From a bacterium (lineage in GTDB: Bacteria; Zhuqueibacterota; Zhuqueibacteria; Zhuqueibacterales; Zhuqueibacteraceae): a stretch of DNA of 37,324 nt. The stretch is from the NCBI GenBank assembly GCA_023150945.1, contig JAKLJX010000026.1:1-37324 (forward strand), written 5' to 3'. The position numbers were made by a program, and so were the translations under genes. The notes below the pieces were generated by a model, which was not told where the DNA came from, did no database searches, and saw only the letters and a list, made by a program, of their open reading frames with translations. Below, piece by piece: positions 33,001-37,324 of this stretch. Within the stretch, counting starts at the first letter, position 1, and each line of letters begins with the position of its first letter.

Positions 33001-33148
33001 GGTGGATGACTGGCAAGTTGCCGGAGTGCAACGCCTGGTGTGGGACGGTCGCGATGAAGCAGGCGGCAATCTCAGTACCGGCGTCTATTTTGTGCAATTG
33101 CGGGCGCAGGCCCAAACCCGCAGCATCAAATTGCTGCTGGTGAAGTAG
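30059..33148 (+). CDS. secreted alpha-toroid protein with cadherin-like and DNRLRE domains, T9SS tail
   Basis: This 1,029-residue protein has AGGAG (30049-30053) before the ATG and a signal peptide ending near ALAQ (residue 24). Residues about 55-375 are all-helical with repeats like TARGLLVAYDVLRDSRYLDSA and TTSWAIMALKAWDPERYAENI, the pattern of the terpenoid-cyclase/prenyltransferase alpha-alpha toroid, also seen in polysaccharide-active proteins. Then a pair of domains occurs twice: a bacterial cadherin-like domain (INVLANDTDPDG; about 383-480 and 647-742) and a DNRLRE/CBM96-like domain (PVADTYISQSS, LTWNNA; about 485-644 and 746-903). A T9SS type A tail (residues about 941-1029, PNYPNPFN) ends it. 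A polysaccharide-binding or -degrading surface role is plausible; no catalytic residue was identified. Confidence 0.82.
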   Translation: MKKIVSLTLLITCAFGFTAVALAQPSVRTLPLQWQRGNAGSAILSPRRGMIAAAQTDEQALHDGAEWQMTQHNAQGAYPWEVGGPISEDTQGTTARGLLVAYDVLRDSRYLDSARKTGDYLVNTPPRRFPDGDPDIAPLDVLFLEELSLITGDSKYADFLQTNLWNKLAAGTYGERNDQNCAEWAEIIPVFEDFSHWTAMEPVYRAMPALAAHYAGEAAQRDDLLASIIKKLEETGSSDRDGDLTGIAGAIQASAHTGINLDPQTGRWAAFNSTQDFVDFLVSYQRRGGDWPYDTSVQAAFYVGDVSTTSWAIMALKAWDPERYAENIRKGLDFIKAQQQSNGQILTNPGAPANTTAGVEVHGEALVAIGTDDCTLYDAAPAPPNQAPLAEDDLAETVEESAVVINVLANDTDPDGSLDPGSVTVVRVPGNGQTQVNGTTGAITYTPAAGFSGEDSFDYTVRDERGAASNAATVFVTVTAQAGGVSKTFTPVADTYISQSSTSRNYGRSDELQFRQRTGRVYLPYIKFEVTGLDGAVQSARLRLFVENANNETGTLYLGSNYYANSTNPWTETGLTWNNANRNNTAIASLAPLPDNAWIEFDVSATVTGEGTYTFNFQNNSSSTGVLQPREGANPPQLIIRVSDDGVNQPPIAVDDAATTSAGTPVAIAVLANDRDPDGTLAAASVAIVSAPAHGSASVNSSGAITYTPAEGFSGADTLTYTVADNEGALSNPATVSIAVHAAQSVFTFVPTADTYISQAQPAVNFGTAAELRSQRRNFAALLAYLKFQVTGLNGTIQRARLRLYVTSGANDAGTLYSASNNYAGSGTAWQESGLNWNNADKNGTVIASTSAAIVSNNWLELEIGAHVTAEGTYSFAFINSTSQVDVFSAREGSNPPELIVETGAQAAGAPPEMAAHKAAAAPSLAALLAAEAATPVAEFRLDPNYPNPFNLATTITYHLPQATRVRLVVYNSNGQQVRTLVDDWQVAGVQRLVWDGRDEAGGNLSTGVYFVQLRAQAQTRSIKLLLVK

Positions 33149-33158
33149 CCGATCGCGC

Positions 33159-33226
33159 GGCGGGCGTTCGCAGTGCGGAGCAAAGAAGGCAACCGGCACC
33201 GCGAGCCCGCCTGCCCAAAGTTTTTT
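33159..33226 (+). terminator. stem-loop plus T-run after the toroid gene
   Basis: Arms GGCGGGC (33159-33165) and GCCCGCC (33205-33211) enclose further pairing (GTGC/GCAC). Nine bases later there is a run of six T (33221-33226). It begins 11 bases after the stop codon. The gap between stem and T-run is longer than usual. Confidence 0.5.
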
Positions 33227-33246
33227 CAACGGCACGAAGTTTTAGC

Positions 33247-33274
33247 TTGCGGTTGGGTGAAAATGTCCTATTTT
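33247..33274 (+). promoter_or_regulatory. possible sigma-70-type promoter
   Basis: TTGCGG (33247-33252) and TATTTT (33269-33274) lie 16 bases apart and are followed by GCGCGC, like the promoter at 7222 (TATATTGCGCGC). If active it would give a ~580-base leader for the Gly-rich protein gene, or an untranslated RNA across this gap. Confidence 0.3.
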
Positions 33275-33610
33275 GCGCGCTATTTCTGCTGAGGGTATTA
33301 TGCAAGTTGTAACCGACCTCATGTTCCACCCCTCTTGCACGCTGACATGCTACACCCGTCTGTTGTGAGACGAGAAATCGGTCCAGGATCAACTCCAAGA
33401 GCCAGGCGCAGTCCGTTCCACCCCTCTTGATACCCGACTGGCACGCGGGCGTTGGCAGGTTGTTCAAGCACTCCTGCTTCCCTGCTTTTTCCACCCACCT
33501 CTTTCGTTTCACGCAATTCCGGTCGTTTACTGCTTAACCGGCGAAGCCGTTCGTGATTTTGGAATTTACCGGCGCGGTCTCAGGCTTCCCATCATTCCCC
33601 GAGTTCAGAA

Positions 33611-33628
33611 TTCACCAGTACTGGTGAA
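33611..33628. promoter_or_regulatory. perfect 18-bp palindrome, operator-like
   Basis: TTCACCAGTACTGGTGAA reads identically on both strands, with no spacer. Such a site fits binding by a dimeric regulator. It lies 235 bases upstream of the Gly-rich protein start. No regulator gene is in the window. Confidence 0.4.
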
Positions 33629-33862
33629 CCTGCCTCTTACCGAAAACATACGCAGTCTCGCTACGCACGCAGCATAACGTCGTTGTGAAGGAGGTGCAGC
33701 CCAAGCCAGATCGCGATCGCGAACCTAATACAAAACTCCGGCAACAACATCGTGAAAAGACACGGTGCCCGGCGCGCTTGCAAGCGCGAGGGCTTTTTCC
33801 AGAATGCCGGCATGAAATGAAGTCACGCTACACTTCTCAACTTGATTGACGAAAGGAACAAA

Positions 33863-36730
33863 ATGATGAAACAGCGACGCTATTGCTGGGCTTCGCTTTC
33901 CAGTGCCATGACGCGGCTTGTGCTCGCGCTCGTGTTTGTGTGCATGAGCGCGCTGCCTTTGGCAGCAGCGACGTACACCGTAACCAACACCGACGACTCC
34001 GGTACCGGTTCGCTGCGGCAGGCGATTCTCGACGCCAATGCGAACGCCGGCGCGGATATTATTGATGCGACCGGCGTGAGCGGCACCATCACTATCAACC
34101 CGGCCAGTTATTTTCTGGTGATCACCGATGATGTGACCATACTCGGCCCCGGCCAGGCCAATCTCACCATTAGCGGCGGCGGGGCCTCGCGCATTTTTTG
34201 GATTCAAAACGGCACGATCACGATGCAAGATCTCACGCTCGCGAACGGCTATGCCAAAGGCGGCAATGGCGGCGGCGGTGGCATGGGTGCGGGCGGCGCG
34301 ATTTTCATGCACGAGGGCAAGCAGGGCACGAACCCGACGGACGTTGCGACCGGCAGCATTAACCTGACGCTTATCAATGTCACGCTAAAAGATAACGACG
34401 CGATCGGCGGCAACGGCGGCAGCGGCAACGTCACTGGCGGCGGCGGTATGGGCGGCAATGGAAATTCCGGTGGCGCATCGGGCGGTGTTTTGGGTAGCGC
34501 AGTCGGCTATGAATATGGCGGCAGCGTGACCGACGCCACGGTTTCCGCGCGCGGCACAAATGGCGGCATTGCTATTTTCGGCAGCGGCGGGCGAGAGGGT
34601 AGTCCTTTGGACGCGGGTTTCGGCGGCGGTGGCGGTGGAGACGAAGCCGGTGGTTTCGCCGGCGGTGGTGGTGGCGCCACGATTGGTGGTGGCTCTTTTG
34701 GCCGCGGCGGTTTTGGCGGCGGCGGCGGAAATGCGGGTACGGACAATAATTTTACGAATAACGGCGGCGCGCGCGGCGGCTTTGGCGGCGGCGGTGGTGG
34801 GCTTGCGTTTCCAGGCAATGGCAGTAATGGCGATGCCGGTTTAGACGATGGCCAAGGTGGTTTCGGCGGCGGTAATGGCACGACCATTGGCGGCGGCGGC
34901 ATGGGCGCGGGCGGCGCGATTTTCGTGGCAAGCGGCATACTCACGCTGAAAAGTGTGCTGTTCGAAAATAACACCGCGACCGGCGGCACCGGTGGTAACA
35001 GCGGTCAAGGTCTCGGCGGCGCGCTTTTTATTTTTGATAATGCAGATAACGGCGGCAATGCCGCGCCCGGCACCACGAATGATCCGCTTGTCTCGGGTTG
35101 CGATCTCACGTTCTCGGGCAACTCTGCTTCGACGAGCAATAACGACACGTATGGCAGCATCGGCTTTGCAAGCGGGTGTCCCCTCATCCTCACCGCAGAA
35201 GGGCCCGCCGGCCCACTCGCGAGCGGCGCGCCGGTTACGGTCACGATCAAGGTTGACAAATTCACGAATATCGGCACACTGCAATTTAGCATCACTTGGG
35301 ACCCGACCGAATTACAGTTGGATAGCAATACTCCGCTCACGATCGACGATGATGCGCCGCTTATCGGCACGCCCGCGTCCGGACAATTGACCTACAGTTG
35401 GTTTGATAGTGACATTGACTATGGCGTGACTTTGCCGGACGGCACGACGATTTTGACTTTGAATTTCACCATCGTCACGCCCGGCCCGGCAACCGACGTG
35501 AATGTTGATCTCACCGATGATCCCACGACCGTCGATGCCTCGGATAGCAATTTTGAGAGCGTGCCGGTTACGTTAGAGAATTTGGTGAGCTTTGAGGTCA
35601 CGGCTCCAATAACCGTCAAACCGCTCGTGTTGGTCGCGAACAAGATCACGCTGAAGAGCACGAAACAGAGCACGCCGGCCGGGGACATTCATTCCAACGG
35701 TCTGCTGACAGTCGAAAAAGGGTATCCCAGCACCTACAAGTCCAATCTCACTGCGGTAGGCAAGATCACCATCTACACCCAAAACACCATCAACGGCGAT
35801 GTGAAATCACAGACCAGCATCAGCAACGCGGGCACCATCACCGGCACGAAGACGGTTGGGACGGTTAATAATGAAGCGTTGCCGAGCTTGAGCTACTCCG
35901 CCGGCGGCCTGAGCAAAATCGTGCCGCAAAACGGAACACTGGCGTTATCACCAGGCTCCTACAACCACGTGACGTTGGGCAGTTACAGCAAGCTCCAGCT
36001 CACCAGCGGAGACTACTATTTCACCAGTCTCAAATACAGCGGCAGCACGGTGACCACGGTCGTTATCGAAATCGATTTGAGCAGCGGCGATCCGATTACC
36101 CTCAACGTGGCCAACAACCTGTATCTCGGCAACGAGGTAGAAATTCGCCTGCTGCCCAATGGCGAAGCGGACAGCAAGCTGGTGACCATCAACACGCGGC
36201 AGAGCACGGCAGTGACGCTTGGCCGCGAGGCGTATTTGATCGGCTCCTTCAACGCACCGAATGCGAAAGTGACGCTGGCGAAGAACAGCCAACTGCGCGG
36301 CTCGCTTTGCGCGAAGGAAATTCTCGTGAGCACTGATTGCCTGTTCCTGCATCACGATTCGCCCGGCTCGTTGCCTGGCCCCGGCAATTTGCCAAAGCCT
36401 TCTCTTGATGATGACGATGAGCAACCAGCAACCAGCGACCAGCAACAAGTAACCAGTTATCAGTTGGAGCAGAATTATCCGAACCCGTTCAACCCGACGA
36501 CGACGATCAGCTTTGCCTTGCCGCAAGCGGGCGAAGTGAGCCTGTCGATCTTTAACACCAGCGGGCAGCTCGTGAAAAAGCTCGTAGCAGGCGCAATGAA
36601 CGCGGGCCAACACACGCTCGTGTGGGATGCAACGAACGAACGCGGCGAACGCGTGGCGAGCGGCGTGTATCTGTATGTGCTCAAAGCCGGCGAATTTACC
36701 GCGCAGAGGAAGCTCGTGTTGATGAAGTAA
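33863..36730 (+). CDS. secreted Gly-rich beta-helix/cohesin-like protein, T9SS tail
   Basis: This 955-residue protein starts at 33863 after AAAGGA (33852-33857); the signal peptide ends near LPLAAA (residue about 35). Residues about 36-130 begin like CSLREA-type exported proteins (TYTVTNTDDSGTGSLRQAIL), leading into a parallel beta-helix. Residues about 134-353 are a glycine-rich stretch with many GG and GGGG runs interrupted by short helix rungs (MGAGGAIF twice). Residues about 438-580 resemble a cohesin-type domain (PVTVTIKVDKFTNIGTLQFSI, WDPTELQLDS). Residues about 590-840 form a strand-repeat region of no firm family (GDIHSNGLLTV, YLIGSFNAPNAKVTL). After a Gln/Thr/Ser-rich linker, a T9SS type A tail (857-955) has QNYPNPFNP and ASGVYLYVL. 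Likely a surface adhesin or scaffold. Confidence 0.82.
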   Translation: MMKQRRYCWASLSSAMTRLVLALVFVCMSALPLAAATYTVTNTDDSGTGSLRQAILDANANAGADIIDATGVSGTITINPASYFLVITDDVTILGPGQANLTISGGGASRIFWIQNGTITMQDLTLANGYAKGGNGGGGGMGAGGAIFMHEGKQGTNPTDVATGSINLTLINVTLKDNDAIGGNGGSGNVTGGGGMGGNGNSGGASGGVLGSAVGYEYGGSVTDATVSARGTNGGIAIFGSGGREGSPLDAGFGGGGGGDEAGGFAGGGGGATIGGGSFGRGGFGGGGGNAGTDNNFTNNGGARGGFGGGGGGLAFPGNGSNGDAGLDDGQGGFGGGNGTTIGGGGMGAGGAIFVASGILTLKSVLFENNTATGGTGGNSGQGLGGALFIFDNADNGGNAAPGTTNDPLVSGCDLTFSGNSASTSNNDTYGSIGFASGCPLILTAEGPAGPLASGAPVTVTIKVDKFTNIGTLQFSITWDPTELQLDSNTPLTIDDDAPLIGTPASGQLTYSWFDSDIDYGVTLPDGTTILTLNFTIVTPGPATDVNVDLTDDPTTVDASDSNFESVPVTLENLVSFEVTAPITVKPLVLVANKITLKSTKQSTPAGDIHSNGLLTVEKGYPSTYKSNLTAVGKITIYTQNTINGDVKSQTSISNAGTITGTKTVGTVNNEALPSLSYSAGGLSKIVPQNGTLALSPGSYNHVTLGSYSKLQLTSGDYYFTSLKYSGSTVTTVVIEIDLSSGDPITLNVANNLYLGNEVEIRLLPNGEADSKLVTINTRQSTAVTLGREAYLIGSFNAPNAKVTLAKNSQLRGSLCAKEILVSTDCLFLHHDSPGSLPGPGNLPKPSLDDDDEQPATSDQQQVTSYQLEQNYPNPFNPTTTISFALPQAGEVSLSIFNTSGQLVKKLVAGAMNAGQHTLVWDATNERGERVASGVYLYVLKAGEFTAQRKLVLMK

Positions 36731-36759
36731 TTCAAGACCGCTGCAATTCAACAGCCCTG

Positions 36760-36807
36760 GCGAAGGGCGAAAAGTGACGCATGCAAAACGTACTTTTTGC
36801 CCTTCGC
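36760..36807. terminator. 16-bp inverted repeat, possible bidirectional terminator
   Basis: GCGAAGGGCGAAAAGT (36760-36775) pairs with ACTTTTTGCCCTTCGC (36792-36807) over 16 positions with one G-T pair, around a 16-base loop. It starts 30 bases after the stop codon. The A/T-rich inner part gives U-runs within the stem on either strand, but no T-tract follows the stem. Confidence 0.5.
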
Positions 36808-36946
36808 ACCGGGCAAATCGTGAGGCATGAACGTGGCGCAAAAGCGTATCGGCACTGCAACTTTGAACAACCATTTTAGCTCCCGCCTGTCGCTTAATAG
36901 CTTTCAAGCGCCGGGCAACCATCACTTTAACCCAAGGAAGCTTTCG

Positions 36947-37324
36947 ATGAAATCGATTCTGCGTATTTCCACAGCTCTGGCACTGGCTGCCCTTGTCGGT
37001 TGCAGCCAGAACCAACAACCGGTTTCTCCGGAAACCAATGACACGGCACAAACTCTCGCGGCAGAAGAGTTCAGCCTCGAGAAGTCGCTGCCCAAAATCA
37101 CGGTGCCGGATGATTACTCGACCATCCAAGCCGCGGTGGATGCCGCGACCGGCGCGACGAAGATCAACGTCAAATCCGGCACGTATACCGAAGCCGTGAA
37201 TGTGAACAAGCCCAATCTCGTGATTGGCGCGACCGGCACGGTAACGCTTAACGGCGGTTTTTATCTCACTGCGGATGCGGATAACGTCACCATTCGCAAC
37301 TTCAACATCACCCCGAACGCGAGC
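36947..37324 (+). CDS. beta-helix lipoprotein, 3' end cut by the window
   Basis: The reading frame is open from ATG 36947 to the window end, 126 codons, with AAGGAAG at 36934-36940. Residues 1-19 form a signal sequence with lipobox LVGC, so it is a lipoprotein. A Ser/Gln/Thr linker leads to VPDDYSTIQAAVDAATGATKIN and VKSGTYTEAVNV, the opening of a right-handed parallel beta-helix of the pectin-lyase/NosD type, followed by further rungs (NVTIRNFNI). The rest of the gene is missing, so the function cannot be judged. Confidence 0.85.
   Translation, partial: MKSILRISTALALAALVGCSQNQQPVSPETNDTAQTLAAEEFSLEKSLPKITVPDDYSTIQAAVDAATGATKINVKSGTYTEAVNVNKPNLVIGATGTVTLNGGFYLTADADNVTIRNFNITPNAS

Larger units (their letters stand above)
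33227..33862. other. 636-bp non-coding region upstream of the Gly-rich gene
   Basis: No convincing gene is present. The region holds a possible promoter (33247-33274), a 15-base direct repeat GTTCCACCCCTCTTG at 33323-33337 and 33415-33429, a perfect 18-bp palindrome at 33611-33628, and an orphan Shine-Dalgarno-like AAGGAGGTG at 33688-33696 with no start codon at a suitable distance. Its composition is less GC-rich than the genes around it. Confidence 0.5.

Noticed and set aside
33126-33512. 128-codon minus-strand frame downstream of the toroid gene
   Set aside because: It runs through the predicted terminator and into the 3' end of the toroid gene, with no family match.
34261-34920. Mycobacterial-type PE_PGRS protein or simple-repeat artefact
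   Set aside because: The PE domain is absent, the glycine codons are mixed, and the region is interrupted by conserved helix rungs within an intact frame that continues to a T9SS tail.
18231-36730. Prophage or transposon island
   Set aside because: No integrase, transposase, terminal repeats or phage structural genes were found; the genes are host-type secreted proteins.

Overview
The window looks like chromosomal DNA from a diderm, GC-rich bacterium of the wider FCB superphylum, most likely a KSB1/Zhuqueibacterota-, Calditrichota- or Ignavibacteria-like lineage rather than Bacteroidota proper. Five large exported proteins end in type IX secretion (T9SS) type A sorting domains, or a degenerate relative, with the NYPNPFNP signature, and a 31-residue AURKAIP1/COX24-type basic ribosomal protein of FCB type is present. 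Several genes have strong Shine-Dalgarno sites, and two promoters are near-perfect TTGACT-N17-TATAyT, neither of which is typical of Bacteroidota. The lineage is an inference; no rRNA is present. All genes read on the + strand.

Layout. 1-226: promoter and tRNA-Gly(CCC). 523-7189: six consecutive exported proteins (LPP20-like, TPR+SLH lipoprotein, FlgT-like, CsgG-like, DUF4412-like, FecR-domain), closed by a clear intrinsic terminator at 7233-7266; this may be an uncharacterised outer-membrane or cell-envelope assembly. 7392-11818: operon of a PDZ/radical-SAM/DUF512 protein, the ribosome-assembly GTPase Der, and a translationally coupled MXAN_6640-type secreted metalloprotease. 11828-12264: three tandem ~148-bp units with conserved hairpins. 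12282-13646: consensus promoter, sppA, an FmdB zinc-ribbon protein and the tiny ribosomal protein with a TTG start. 13746-17218: hybrid sensor kinase overlapping xseA. 17372-17809: small lipoprotein.

18231-37324 is an accessory island of secreted, multi-domain surface proteins: a degenerate phytase-like propeller with duplicated Kre9-like/Big_1/discoidin modules; a 2,672-residue beta-propeller phytase carrying 23 PKD domains and two discoidin domains; an alpha-toroid protein with cadherin-like and DNRLRE domains; a Gly-rich beta-helix/cohesin-like protein; and the start of a beta-helix lipoprotein cut by the window end. The first four have T9SS tails. Together they suggest a cell that decorates its surface or surroundings with adhesive enzymes, at least one of which probably releases phosphate from phytate.

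The main candidates for something new are the CsgG/FlgT/LPP20/SLH envelope cluster, the giant phytase with its three-domain PKD super-repeat beside a degenerate paralogue, the hairpin-bearing 148-bp tandem repeats, and the promoter placed directly in front of a terminator hairpin at 7199-7266. No IS element, phage gene, CRISPR array or rRNA was seen.
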